Both the position numbers and the translations under genes were made by a program. The notes under the pieces are model-generated. The model did not search any database. It was not told where the DNA came from and saw only the letters and a list, made by a program, of their open reading frames with translations. DNA of 64,000 nt from Cryobacterium sp. (GTDB lineage Bacteria; Actinomycetota; Actinomycetes; Actinomycetales; Microbacteriaceae), in NCBI RefSeq assembly GCF_026786305.1, contig NZ_JAJAYI010000096.1:1-64000 (forward strand), given 5' to 3'. Of the stretch, positions 17,472 through 25,968 are shown piece after piece. How positions within the stretch are numbered: position 1 is the stretch's first letter; every line of letters begins with the position of its first letter.

Positions 17472-18254
17472 ATGACAGATGACGTGCTCGCCTCCAGGTC
17501 CGATCGTCGGGTGTCAGAGTCGAAGAATTCCCGCAGCAGGAAGGCGCCCAGCAAAAAGCGCAGCGTCCTGCTGTTCAGTCGTGACCTTCTGATCATTTTT
17601 GTGGTCGCACTCCTCATCTCGTTCCTGATCAAGACGTTCCTGATCCGGTCGTTCTACATCCCCTCCGGGTCCATGGAGAACACCCTGCAGATCGACGACC
17701 GCATTATCGTGAACCAGCTCGAGCCCGAGCTGATCCCGATCACCCGCGGCGACGTCATTGTGTTCAAAGATCCCGGCGGATGGCTGCTTCCGCAGGCTGA
17801 CATCGTGCAAAACCCGATCGTTGCCGGAGCCGACTGGCTTCTTTCGGTTGTGGGCCTGTCCGCGCCCGACAGCAACGACCACCTCATCAAACGTGTCATC
17901 GGGCTGCCCGGCGACCACGTCGTCTGCTGTAACGTTCTCGGCCAGATGAGTGTCAACGATATTCCGCTCGACGAATCCGCCTACGTGCTCTTGCCGGCTG
18001 GCGAGACGAAGGTCTCCGGCATCGACTTTGACGTGACCATCCCGGCCGAGTCGCTCTGGATGATGGGTGACAACCGCTACAACTCCAAGGATTCCCGCTT
18101 CAATGGTGAAACCGTCGGCAAGGGCTACGTTCCCATCGAGAACGTCGTCGGGCGTGCGCTCGTCGTAAGCTGGCCGCTGGCGCACTGGGCCTGGCTCGAT
18201 GACTACCCCAACGTGTTCCGCGAGGTGGAACAAGCCGACAAGGGCGCCGAATAG
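17472..18254 (+). CDS. lepB: Signal peptidase I
   Basis: It cleaves signal peptides from exported proteins on the outer face of the membrane. The 260-residue protein has a basic N-terminus, one membrane segment at about residues 37-58, then the catalytic serine in PSGSMENT (Ser67), the catalytic lysine in LIKRVIGLPGDH (Lys140) and the conserved MMGDNRYNSKDSR box. It begins just after a large hairpin and its stop overlaps the rnhB GTG by one base, so lepB and rnhB are cotranslated. Confidence 0.97.
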   Translation: MTDDVLASRSDRRVSESKNSRSRKAPSKKRSVLLFSRDLLIIFVVALLISFLIKTFLIRSFYIPSGSMENTLQIDDRIIVNQLEPELIPITRGDVIVFKDPGGWLLPQADIVQNPIVAGADWLLSVVGLSAPDSNDHLIKRVIGLPGDHVVCCNVLGQMSVNDIPLDESAYVLLPAGETKVSGIDFDVTIPAESLWMMGDNRYNSKDSRFNGETVGKGYVPIENVVGRALVVSWPLAHWAWLDDYPNVFREVEQADKGAE

Positions 18255-18898
18255 TGGCGGTCTGCGACCCCACCCTCGAGGTGGAGCTCGATCTGCTCCG
18301 CACCGGTGCCAGCTTCGTGATCGGCTGTGACGAGGTGGGCCGCGGTGCCCTCGCCGGGCCGGTGGCCGTGGGATTCGCCGCGGTGAACGCATCCGTCCTG
18401 ACCATGCCGGCGGGATTGCGCGACTCGAAAATGCTCAGTGAACCACGCCGGGAACTACTCGCACCGCTCGCCGTGTCCTGGGCGACCCACTCGGCCGTCG
18501 GGCTTGCCTCGGCCGCGGAAGTCGATGAGCTCGGCATCATCGCCTGCCTCGGGCTCGCCGGCAAGCGGGCGCTATCCGGGCTGTACGAGCAGGGCGTCGA
18601 TGTCGCCGGCAGCATCGTGCTGCTGGACGGCAGCGACGACTGGCTGAACAAGGCGCTGGCCACCCCGCTGAACGTCGTGACCCGCATCAAAGCCGACCGG
18701 GATTGCGGGTCGGTGGCGGCGGCATCCGTCATTGCGAAGGTGCACCGTGACCGCCTCATGATCGCCGCACACGAGGAAGCGCCCGGCTATGGCTGGGCGT
18801 CGAACAAGGGCTACGGCAGCGCCGCGCACATGAGCGCGATCGACCTGCTCGGGCCGAGCCCTTTACACCGCAAATCCTGGCTCAAGATCTCAGCGTAA
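18254..18898 (+). CDS. rnhB: Ribonuclease HII
   Basis: It cuts RNA in RNA-DNA hybrids and removes misincorporated ribonucleotides. The 214 residues include the catalytic start GCDEVGRGALAGP near residue 24, LRDSKMLSEPRR, the aspartate block VVTRIKADRDCGSVAAASVIAKVHRD (core KADRDCGSVAAASVIAK) and YGWASNKGYGSAAH. The start is a GTG overlapping the lepB stop. It belongs to the conserved rplS-lepB-rnhB block. Confidence 0.96.
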   Translation: MAVCDPTLEVELDLLRTGASFVIGCDEVGRGALAGPVAVGFAAVNASVLTMPAGLRDSKMLSEPRRELLAPLAVSWATHSAVGLASAAEVDELGIIACLGLAGKRALSGLYEQGVDVAGSIVLLDGSDDWLNKALATPLNVVTRIKADRDCGSVAAASVIAKVHRDRLMIAAHEEAPGYGWASNKGYGSAAHMSAIDLLGPSPLHRKSWLKISA

Positions 18899-18910
18899 GA
18901 TGAGATCACC

Positions 18911-19234
18911 ATGGAAGAAGACGAATTCGAGGACTACGACCGCGAGGTCGAGTTGGCCCTGTACCGGGAATATCGAGACGTGGTTGGCCAGTTCCAGTAC
19001 GTCGTAGAAACCGAACGACGCTTCTACCTCGCGAACGAGGTCGAACTGGTGCGCCGTGACACGGAACACGATTTCTACTTCGAACTGACCATGAAGGACG
19101 TCTGGGTCTGGGATGTCTACCGCTCCGACCGATTCGTGAAATCGGTCCGTGTACTGACGTTCAAAGACGTCAACGTGGAAGAACTCGCGTCGAAAGACTT
19201 CGAACTTCCCAAGGAACTTGCGCTCGACGAATAA
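18911..19234 (+). CDS. DUF2469 family protein
   Basis: A 107-residue acidic cytosolic protein found next to rnhB throughout the Actinobacteria. Its function is not established. The family features are the acidic start EEDEFEDYDREVELALYREYRDV (core EDYDREVELALYREY), FYLANEVELVRR and YFELTMKDVWVWDVYR. It follows rnhB by 12 bases and is probably cotranscribed. Confidence 0.93.
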   Translation: MEEDEFEDYDREVELALYREYRDVVGQFQYVVETERRFYLANEVELVRRDTEHDFYFELTMKDVWVWDVYRSDRFVKSVRVLTFKDVNVEELASKDFELPKELALDE

Positions 19235-19295
19235 GGAATGACTCCGGGGCCTCGGGTGGCCGGACCAACCGACGAAGGTTTAGGAAGGCAACCCT

Positions 19296-20768
19296 GTGAT
19301 CCAGGACGCTGATCGTGCCCGTGCAACGTGGAGCAACCGCGAGGCTCTCGCCGAGGCGATGATTCCCCTGATCGGGCGCCTCTACCGCGACAACACCGTC
19401 GTGACGAGCGTCTACGGTCGCGGTCTGGTCAACAAATCGGTCGTCGGCCTGCTCAAGGCGCACCGATTTGCGCGCCACATAGCGGATGTCGAACTTCCGC
19501 TCGAGGAGACCCTCCCGATTCTGCAGGCCCTCGACGGGCTCAACCTTGGTGCCGCATCGATCGACCTGGCCCGCCTGGCCCTCGGCTTTCGCGAGCAGGA
19601 CGACCGGGTCACCCTCGAGGAATACCTGCGCGCCGAACTCGCCGACGTCGTCGGCCAGCGCGGGCTCGACGGTCGCACGAGCACCGACGTCGTGCTGTAC
19701 GGTTTCGGTCGCATCGGCCGGCTGCTCGCACGCATCCTGATCGAGCACGCCGGCGGCGGCCAGGGCCTGCGCCTGCGTGCGATTGTCGTGCGCCGCGGTT
19801 CCGCCAACGACCTCATGAAGCGTGCCAGCCTGTTGCGTCGCGACTCGGTGCACGGCCCGTTCGAGGGTACGATCACCATCGACGAGGACAACAACACCAT
19901 CCTCGCCAACGGCACGCTCATTCAGGTGATCTATTCCGGTGACCCGGCCAGCGTCGATTACACGCAGTACGGCATCCACGACGCCATCGTCGTCGATAAC
20001 ACGGGTAAGTGGCGCGACGAAGAAGGTCTGTCTCAGCACCTGGAGTGCCCCGGTGTTGCCCGGGTACTGTTGACGGCGCCGGGCAAGGGCGCACTGAAGA
20101 ACATCGTGCACGGCATCAACCACACCGACATTCTCGCCAGCGACCGCATCATCACCGCGGCATCCTGCACCACGAACGCGATCACCCCGGTGCTCAAAGC
20201 CATCAACGATCGCTACGGCATCATCGACGGTCACGTCGAAACGGTGCACTCGTTCACCAACGACCAGAACCTCATCGACAACTTTCACTCCGGCGACCGT
20301 CGAGGCCGCTCAGCCGCGCTCAACATGGTCATCACCGAGACCGGCGCGGCCAAAGCCGTGGCCAAGGCCCTGCCCGAGCTGGCCGGCAAGCTCACCGGCA
20401 ACGCGATCCGCGTTCCCACGCCCGACGTGTCGATGGCCATTCTCAACCTCAACCTCGCCAGTGCGACCGACAAGGACGAGCTCAACACGTATCTGCGTAC
20501 CATGTCGTTGCATTCCTCGCTGCACCGGCAGATTGACTTCATCGACTCGCCCGAGGTGGTCTCGAGCGACTTTCTCGGCTCGCGTCGCGCCGGCATCGTC
20601 GACGGCCTCGCCACCATCGTCACCGAACAGAAGGCCGTGCTCTACGTCTGGTACGACAACGAATACGGTTACAGCTGCCAGGTCATTCGGGTGCTCGAGG
20701 AGATGTCCGGCGTGCACGCACCGATCTTTCCTGCCATCCACGCCGAAAAACTCGCGCCGGTCGCGTAG
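19296..20768 (+). CDS. Glyceraldehyde-3-phosphate dehydrogenase, long GapB type
   Basis: A 490-residue GAPDH, much longer than the usual 330-340. Residues 1 to about 130 are an extra helical domain; the NAD(P) domain then begins at VVLYGFGRIGRLLAR, and the catalytic cysteine is Cys291 in AASCTTNAITPV. The late block WYDNEYGYSCQV is intact. Corynebacteria have a similar long paralogue (GapB) that is thought to act mainly in gluconeogenesis with NADP, and that role is likely here, where growth on C2 acids needs gluconeogenesis (inference). The GTG start has TAGGAAGG upstream. It is transcribed alone between DUF2469 and a convergent DUF385 gene. Confidence 0.9.
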   Translation: MIQDADRARATWSNREALAEAMIPLIGRLYRDNTVVTSVYGRGLVNKSVVGLLKAHRFARHIADVELPLEETLPILQALDGLNLGAASIDLARLALGFREQDDRVTLEEYLRAELADVVGQRGLDGRTSTDVVLYGFGRIGRLLARILIEHAGGGQGLRLRAIVVRRGSANDLMKRASLLRRDSVHGPFEGTITIDEDNNTILANGTLIQVIYSGDPASVDYTQYGIHDAIVVDNTGKWRDEEGLSQHLECPGVARVLLTAPGKGALKNIVHGINHTDILASDRIITAASCTTNAITPVLKAINDRYGIIDGHVETVHSFTNDQNLIDNFHSGDRRGRSAALNMVITETGAAKAVAKALPELAGKLTGNAIRVPTPDVSMAILNLNLASATDKDELNTYLRTMSLHSSLHRQIDFIDSPEVVSSDFLGSRRAGIVDGLATIVTEQKAVLYVWYDNEYGYSCQVIRVLEEMSGVHAPIFPAIHAEKLAPVA

Positions 20769-20816
20769 CGGTCAATCTCGGGTGTCCGCTCACGCCGGCC
20801 CCATGTTCGGACCGCA

Positions 20817-20852
20817 GGCCCATGATCCAACCCGGGCCCATGATCCAACCCG
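20817..20852. repeat. Two tandem copies of an 18-bp unit
   Basis: GGCCCATGATCCAACCCG occurs twice back to back, followed by the partial unit GGCCCGGA. It lies between the convergent gap and DUF385 genes. A related string (GGGCCC... GGATCATGCAT) occurs near 41730. The role is unknown; a bidirectional terminator is possible. Confidence 0.85.
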
Positions 20853-20878
20853 GGCCCGGAACGTGTTGGTGCGCTACG

Positions 20879-21349
20879 TCAGCGCGGTGCCGACTCCGGG
20901 CGCGGCTCGCAGATGACCACCGGAATCTCGCGCTCGGTTTTGCCCTGGTAGGCGCCATATCCGGGGTAGGCGGCGACGATGCGCGGCCACAGCTCCGCTT
21001 TTTCGGCGGATGACGCAGACCGGGCTCGATACGGCCGCGTCACCCCGCGAATGCTCAGGTGCACGTCGGGCTGCGCCACGAGGTTGAGGTACCAGAACGG
21101 ATGCCGGTCGTCACCTCCCTTGGACGCCACGAGCACATACCGGCCGTTCTCGTGAACGGGCGCCGTGAGCATCGTGGACCGGCGTTGCCCGCTACTGCGG
21201 CCGATCGTGTGCAGCTCGACGGCCTGCATGGTGCCGATGGTCCAGCCGAGGCGTCCGCGGGTCGCGGTCAGCAGCATCCGGTGTATGACGTTCATCGCGC
21301 GCATGCCGAGATCGGTCACCCGGTGCCGCAGAGTTTTACCGGAGTTCAT
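20879..21349 (-). CDS. Deazaflavin (F420)-dependent nitroreductase-family protein (DUF385)
   Basis: A 156-residue protein of the split-beta-barrel flavin/deazaflavin family that includes the mycobacterial Ddn enzyme. Visible signatures are ELHTIGRSSGQRRSTML near residue 44, YVLVASKGGDDRHPFWYLNL near 71 and a late basic/aromatic block WPRIVAAYPGYGAYQ. Members use reduced F420 on various substrates, or only bind the cofactor; the substrate here is unknown. A longer minus-strand frame to 22279 only reads through the opposite-strand dehydrogenase and is not used. It is divergent from the next gene. Confidence 0.85.
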   Translation of the reverse strand: MNSGKTLRHRVTDLGMRAMNVIHRMLLTATRGRLGWTIGTMQAVELHTIGRSSGQRRSTMLTAPVHENGRYVLVASKGGDDRHPFWYLNLVAQPDVHLSIRGVTRPYRARSASSAEKAELWPRIVAAYPGYGAYQGKTEREIPVVICEPRPESAPR

Positions 21350-21388
21350 ACGCCCAGCGTACGTCGTGTGGGGCGTTAGGTTGGAAGA

Positions 21389-22528
21389 ATGACTCCAGCA
21401 ACGATGCTCAGTACGATTCTCCGCGATGCCGGCTCCTCGCGCCCCTATGCCGACAGCCGCCCGCTGGCGCTCGAGCAGGTTCCGGTGCCGGCTCCGCGCG
21501 CCGGCGAGGTGCTCGTGCGCATCGAACGCTCCAGTCTCTGCCACTCCGATCTCTCGGTCATCGATGGCTCTCGCATTCGCCCCCTGCCGATGGCGCTCGG
21601 ACACGAGGCCGCCGGCACCGTGACCGCGCTCGGTGGCGGCGTCGACGATCTCGCCGTCGGCGACCGAGTCGTGCTGGTTTTCGTGCCGAGCTGCGGCGAC
21701 TGCCGGGCCTGCCTGGCCGGGCGCCCCGCACTCTGCCACCGCGGCGCCGAGGCCAACGGAACCGGTGACCTGCTGCACGGCCCGGCCGTGCTGGCGAGCG
21801 ATTCGGGGGAGCGTATCAACCATCATCTGGGGGTCTCGGCATTCTCGCAGTACGCGGTCGTCGCCCGCGAATCGGTCGTCGCGATCGACCAGGATGTTCC
21901 CTTCGACGTCGCTGCCATGTTCGGCTGCGCGGCCCTCACCGGCATCGGAGCCGTGCTCAACACCGGCGCACTCACGCCCGGCCAGTCCGTGATCGTGTTC
22001 GGGCTCGGCGCGGTCGGCCTGATGGCCGTCATGGCGGCCGCCCAGGTCGCCGGCACGACCGTCATCGCGATCGATCCGCTGCCGGAGAAGCGGGCGCTGG
22101 CCCTGCGTTGCGGCGCCCACCACGCCGGTTCGCCCGATCAGGCTGCCGAGCTCGTGCTCGAGCACGCGGGCGACGGGGTCGACCTCGCCATTGAGGCCGT
22201 CGGCAGCGCCCGGGTGATGGAGGCGAGCCTGGCGCTGCTCACCCGGGGCGGCGCCCTCGTCTCGGTCGGCCTGCCGCACCCCGACCAGGCCATCACGACG
22301 CCGGCGCTACAGTTCGCCGGACTGGGTCGGCGGCTGCTCGGCTCCTACATGGGCGACTCCGTGCCGAGCCGCGACATTCCCCGCTACCTGCAGCTGTGGC
22401 GCGACGGCGTGCTGCCGGTCGAGCTGCTGCACACCGATACCCGCCCGCTTGCCGACCTCAACGAGAGCCTCGACGCGCTCGTGGCCGGCGACGTCGTGCG
22501 CCGTCTGTTCGTGATGCACGCCGAGTAG
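21389..22528 (+). CDS. Zinc-dependent alcohol dehydrogenase family protein
   Basis: A 379-residue medium-chain dehydrogenase. It carries the catalytic zinc ligands (SSLCHSDLS, GHEAAG), the structural zinc cysteines in CGDCRACLAGRPALC, and the Rossmann motif VFGLGAVGLMAV near residue 206. The layout is closest to the class III-like or NDMA/mycothiol-type alcohol dehydrogenases of Actinobacteria; the substrate cannot be told. A TAGGTT hexamer ends seven bases before the ATG, so the message may be leaderless. An ATG five codons further on is a weaker alternative. Confidence 0.88.
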   Translation: MTPATMLSTILRDAGSSRPYADSRPLALEQVPVPAPRAGEVLVRIERSSLCHSDLSVIDGSRIRPLPMALGHEAAGTVTALGGGVDDLAVGDRVVLVFVPSCGDCRACLAGRPALCHRGAEANGTGDLLHGPAVLASDSGERINHHLGVSAFSQYAVVARESVVAIDQDVPFDVAAMFGCAALTGIGAVLNTGALTPGQSVIVFGLGAVGLMAVMAAAQVAGTTVIAIDPLPEKRALALRCGAHHAGSPDQAAELVLEHAGDGVDLAIEAVGSARVMEASLALLTRGGALVSVGLPHPDQAITTPALQFAGLGRRLLGSYMGDSVPSRDIPRYLQLWRDGVLPVELLHTDTRPLADLNESLDALVAGDVVRRLFVMHAE

Positions 22529-22627
22529 CCTCCTCCACAGGAGCTCGCGCCCCGCCGCTGTCCACCAATGCGGCGGCGGCCCGGCCAGCGCTTGTGCGAG
22601 CGGGCAGTCTGGTGTTCGGAGGCACTC

Positions 22628-22984
22628 GTGGCGCGCAAAGACGAACTCGGCAAGCTCGGCGAAGAGCAGGCCGCGCGCTTTCTGGAGAATGCCGGTTACA
22701 CGATTCTGACCCGCAACTGGCGGTGCGCCGAGGGGGAGATCGACCTCGTCGTGCAGAAGGGCGCGGCCGTCGTCTTCGTCGAGGTGAAGACGCGCAGCGG
22801 CCTGAGTTTTGGGCATCCGTTTGAAGCGATCACCATGAAAAAGCTCGCCCGGATGCGCCGCCTCGCCGCCGCCTGGTGTGTGCACGCCGACCGGTGGCCG
22901 CGCCAGATCCGGCTCGACGTCATCGCGGTGATCGCCCCGGCCGGCCGCGAACCGGTCATCGAACACCTCCAGGGCGTGTTCTGA
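22628..22984 (+). CDS. YraN family endonuclease-like protein
   Basis: A 118-residue protein of the UPF0102 family, related to Holliday-junction and restriction nucleases. The nuclease-like core is GEIDLVVQKGAAVVFVEVKTR, with the metal-site residues E and D of GEID and the E-V-K triad; GHPFEAITMKKLARMRRLA follows. Its cellular role is not settled. The GTG at 22628 has GGAGG six bases upstream and is preferred over an ATG at 22568. It overlaps comM by one base (TGATG), the standard yraN-comM-dprA order. Confidence 0.92.
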   Translation: MARKDELGKLGEEQAARFLENAGYTILTRNWRCAEGEIDLVVQKGAAVVFVEVKTRSGLSFGHPFEAITMKKLARMRRLAAAWCVHADRWPRQIRLDVIAVIAPAGREPVIEHLQGVF

Positions 22985-24519
22985 TGGGCATCGCCCGCAC
23001 CCACGCCGTGGCCTTGCTCGGCCTGGCCGGCGCGCTCGTCGAGGTTGAGGCCGACATCTCGGCGCAACTGCCCGGCATGATTTTGATCGGCCTGCCCGAT
23101 GCGGCCCTCGCGCAGGCGACCCAGCGGGTGCGTGCCGCGGCCGCCAACAGCGGATGCCCTCTCACCATTCACCGCCTCACGATCAATCTGTCGCCGGCGG
23201 CGTTGCCCAAGCACGGCGCCGGCTTCGACCTTGCGATCGCAGTGGCCTGCCTCGCCGCCGACAGCACCGTTTCGCCCGAATCGGTCGGGAAGGTTGTGCA
23301 CTTCGGCGAGCTCGCTCTCGACGGCCGGCTGCGGCCGACCTCGGGTATTCTACCGGGGGTCATGACCGCCGCCCGCCTCGGTCACACGACGGTGATGGTA
23401 CCGATCGGCAACGAGGCCGAAGCACGACTCGTGCCCGATATTCGGGTGATCGGTGTGGCGTCACTGCGCGAGGCGGCGATCTGGCACGGTGCCCGCCTCG
23501 CGCCCGTACCGGTCGACCCGATCATGGTGGCGGCCCCGCCGACGAGCCTGGCGGCCGAACCCGACCTGGCCGACGTGATCGGCAATGACGACGCCATTCT
23601 GGCCCTGCAGATCGCTGCGGCGGGTGGGCACCACGTGTTTCTGCTCGGCCCACCCGGCGCCGGCAAAACGATGCTGGCCGCACGGCTGCCCGGCCTGCTG
23701 CCCGACCTCGACCCGGCCAGCTCACTCGAGGTCAGCTCCCTCCGCTCGCTCAGTGGACTCGGACTGGGCGGAGCCCTGATCACCCGGCCGCCATGGGAAG
23801 CGCCACACCACACCGCGACCGCCGCGGCCATGGTCGGCGGTGGGGGCGGACAGATTCGGCCGGGGGCTGCGTCGCAGGCCTCGCACGGCGTTCTGTTTCT
23901 CGACGAGGCCCCCGAATTCGCCTCCCCGGTGCTCGATGCTCTGCGTCAGCCTCTCGAATCCGGCTGGATCAGTATCCACCGCGCCAACGCCGTCGCTCAT
24001 TTTCCGGCCCGGTTTCAGCTGGTGATGGCGGCCAATCCGTGCCCCTGCGGGCAATACGGGGCGGACGATCTCAGTTGCACGTGCCCGCCGAACGCACGCC
24101 GCCGCTACCTCGCCCGCATCTCCGGTCCGCTGCTGGACCGCATCGACATTCAGCTCAACGTCAAGCGCATCACCTCCGCCCAGCTGCGCCTCGCCGCCAC
24201 CACTCGGCGGATGACGAGCGTCACCGCCCGGCAGCGGGTGGTCGCCGCCCGTGCGGCGGCGGCCGAGCGGCTGGGCAGCACGCCCTGGACCCTGAACTCC
24301 CAGGTTCCGGGCCCGTGGCTGCGCGGCGCACCCGTGCGACTGGCGCCGAGCACCACTATGGGCCTCGATCGCGCGCTCGAACGTGGCGGAATCACCATGC
24401 GCGGCTACGACCGGGTGCTGCGCATCGCGTGGACCCTCGCCGACTACGACGGCCTCACCAGTCCCGGCTCCGACCAGGTCGGCCAAGCCCTCTACCTACG
24501 CAAAGGAATGACATCATGA
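22984..24519 (+). CDS. comM: YifB/ComM-family Mg chelatase-like AAA ATPase
   Basis: A 511-residue AAA+ protein; ComM promotes branch migration during natural transformation in Haemophilus and Vibrio. The N-terminal domain has the typical GLAGALVEVEADIS and LPGMILIGLPDAA; the ATPase core has Walker A GPPGAGKTM near residue 224 and Walker B LFLDEAPEF near 302; CPCGQYG and CTCPP form a cysteine cluster late in the core. The ATG overlaps the yraN stop. Translation of dprA begins inside its stop codon region, so the three genes are one unit. Confidence 0.94.
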   Translation: MGIARTHAVALLGLAGALVEVEADISAQLPGMILIGLPDAALAQATQRVRAAAANSGCPLTIHRLTINLSPAALPKHGAGFDLAIAVACLAADSTVSPESVGKVVHFGELALDGRLRPTSGILPGVMTAARLGHTTVMVPIGNEAEARLVPDIRVIGVASLREAAIWHGARLAPVPVDPIMVAAPPTSLAAEPDLADVIGNDDAILALQIAAAGGHHVFLLGPPGAGKTMLAARLPGLLPDLDPASSLEVSSLRSLSGLGLGGALITRPPWEAPHHTATAAAMVGGGGGQIRPGAASQASHGVLFLDEAPEFASPVLDALRQPLESGWISIHRANAVAHFPARFQLVMAANPCPCGQYGADDLSCTCPPNARRRYLARISGPLLDRIDIQLNVKRITSAQLRLAATTRRMTSVTARQRVVAARAAAAERLGSTPWTLNSQVPGPWLRGAPVRLAPSTTMGLDRALERGGITMRGYDRVLRIAWTLADYDGLTSPGSDQVGQALYLRKGMTS

Positions 24520-25838
24520 TGCTGTTCGGTCTCGACGAGACCCGGGTGAGCGAGCTCGCCGCGGGCGTGCGCGGTGGGATACCGGCCGACGACGACCCGG
24601 CCACCGCTGGTGAGGTGTTCGCCCGCGCCGCCTGGTCGGGCATCGCCGAACCCGGTGATGGTACGGCCGGCCTGCTCGTGGCGAGCCTCGGCGCGGGTGC
24701 GGCCCTGACCGCCATTCTCGAGTCGTGGAGCCCGGTGCGGCTCGGCGCGCTCGTGCGCGATGTGCTCGGTGGCGAGCGGGGCGGGCCCGATGTCGTCTTT
24801 GCGGCCAGTCCGAGCACCGATAACGCCGAAGCGGATGCCGAAACCAGCGCCGAGCTGGAACAGGCCCTCGACCTGGGGCTGCAACGCTGGCGGCCGCGGC
24901 TCAACTCGGGCCAGGTCATCCGTTCGCTGCAGCAAGCGGCCCGCATGCAGACCCGGTTACTCCTGGCGACGGATGCTCTCTGGCCGCCCTCGCTCGACGA
25001 CCTCGAGCGGCATGCGCCGCTCGCATTGTGGTGGCGCGGCGTGCCCGGCGCCCTTGCCGCGCTGACCAACTCGATCGCGCTGGTCGGTGCCCGGGCAGCC
25101 ACCGGGTATGGCGAACACATTGCCATGGAGGCTTCGGCCGGGCTGGTGGACCGCGGTTTCGCCGTCGTGTCCGGTGCCGCCTATGGTATCGACGGCATGG
25201 CCCACCGGGCCGCACTCGCCAGCGACGGCATCACCGTGGCCTTTCTCGCCGGCGGAGTCGACCGGTTCTACCCGAGCGGCCACGACTCCTTACTCACGCG
25301 CATCGCGGCCTCCGGGGCCGTTGTGTCGGAGCTGCCCTGCGGGGCAGCACCCACTAAGTGGCGTTTTTTGCAGAGAAACAGGTTGATTGCCGCAGCGAGT
25401 GCGGCGACGGTCGTGCTCGAAGCCGGCTGGCGGTCGGGCTCGCTCAACACGGCCGGTCACGCGTCGGCCCTGGGCCGGCCGCTCGGCGCCGTGCCGGGGC
25501 CGATCACGAGCCCCACCTCGGCCGGCTGTCACCGTCTTATTCGCGAATTCGCCGCGGTCTGCGTGACCAACCCGACCGAGATGGCCGAGCTCGTCGGCGA
25601 GCGGTCGATTCAGGTGCCACTGGATTTTCCCGACACCGATGCTGGGCCCGGTCCGATACCACGCACGAGCGACCAGGTGCGGGTGTTCGATGCACTGAGC
25701 GGTCGTTCTCCGCGCACGGTCACTGACCTGTCGCGGCGGGCCGGAATGTCGAGTGCAGCCGTGCGCGGCGCACTCGGCGGTCTCGATCTCGACGGGGCAG
25801 CCCAGGAGCGGGAGTCTGGCTGGGTGCGCCGGCTGTAG
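24516..25838 (+). CDS. dprA: DNA-processing protein DprA
   Basis: A 440-residue DprA/Smf protein, which loads RecA on incoming single-stranded DNA. The Rossmann-like core is complete: ALVGARAATGYGEH near residue 188, VVSGAAYGIDGMAHRAAL, FLAGGVDRFYPSGH, RFLQRNRLIAAAS and GRPLGAVPGPI. The C-terminus has a winged-helix segment. An N-terminal domain of about 150 residues is less conserved. The ATG at 24516 overlaps the comM stop and has AAAGGAA eight bases upstream. The frame extends further upstream inside comM but lacks homology there. Confidence 0.93.
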   Translation: MMLFGLDETRVSELAAGVRGGIPADDDPATAGEVFARAAWSGIAEPGDGTAGLLVASLGAGAALTAILESWSPVRLGALVRDVLGGERGGPDVVFAASPSTDNAEADAETSAELEQALDLGLQRWRPRLNSGQVIRSLQQAARMQTRLLLATDALWPPSLDDLERHAPLALWWRGVPGALAALTNSIALVGARAATGYGEHIAMEASAGLVDRGFAVVSGAAYGIDGMAHRAALASDGITVAFLAGGVDRFYPSGHDSLLTRIAASGAVVSELPCGAAPTKWRFLQRNRLIAAASAATVVLEAGWRSGSLNTAGHASALGRPLGAVPGPITSPTSAGCHRLIREFAAVCVTNPTEMAELVGERSIQVPLDFPDTDAGPGPIPRTSDQVRVFDALSGRSPRTVTDLSRRAGMSSAAVRGALGGLDLDGAAQERESGWVRRL

Positions 25839-25904
25839 TAGCCCGGCTGGCATGCCCCGGATGTGTTAGCCAGGCTGCGCGGCTGACCGATGGTCCCGGT
25901 GGCC

Positions 25905-25968
25905 ATACCCGGAGCCCACACCCGGAGCCCCCACCCGGAGCCCACACCCCGGAGCCCACACCCCGGGG
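25905..25968. repeat. Tandem array of about five 13-14-bp units
   Basis: ACACCCGGAGCCC-type units run from 25905 to 25968 and abut the stop codon of the convergent decarboxylase gene. The units differ by single-base changes and one inserted C. Positioned between two convergent genes, they may act in termination; the copy number is likely to vary between strains. Confidence 0.85.

Noticed and set aside
20879..22279. A 466-codon minus-strand frame
   Set aside because: Only its last 156 codons match a family (DUF385). The rest lies opposite the alcohol dehydrogenase, whose zinc and Rossmann motifs are intact.
23793..25838. A 681-codon frame ending as DprA
   Set aside because: The first 241 codons overlap comM in another frame and are Arg/Pro-rich shadow. 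The real start is the ATG at 24516, with AAAGGAA upstream.
25905..25968. Phage attachment site or integron-like repeat
   Set aside because: There is no integrase next to it, no flanking tRNA and no cassette structure; XerC at 30 kb is the housekeeping recombinase in its normal place.
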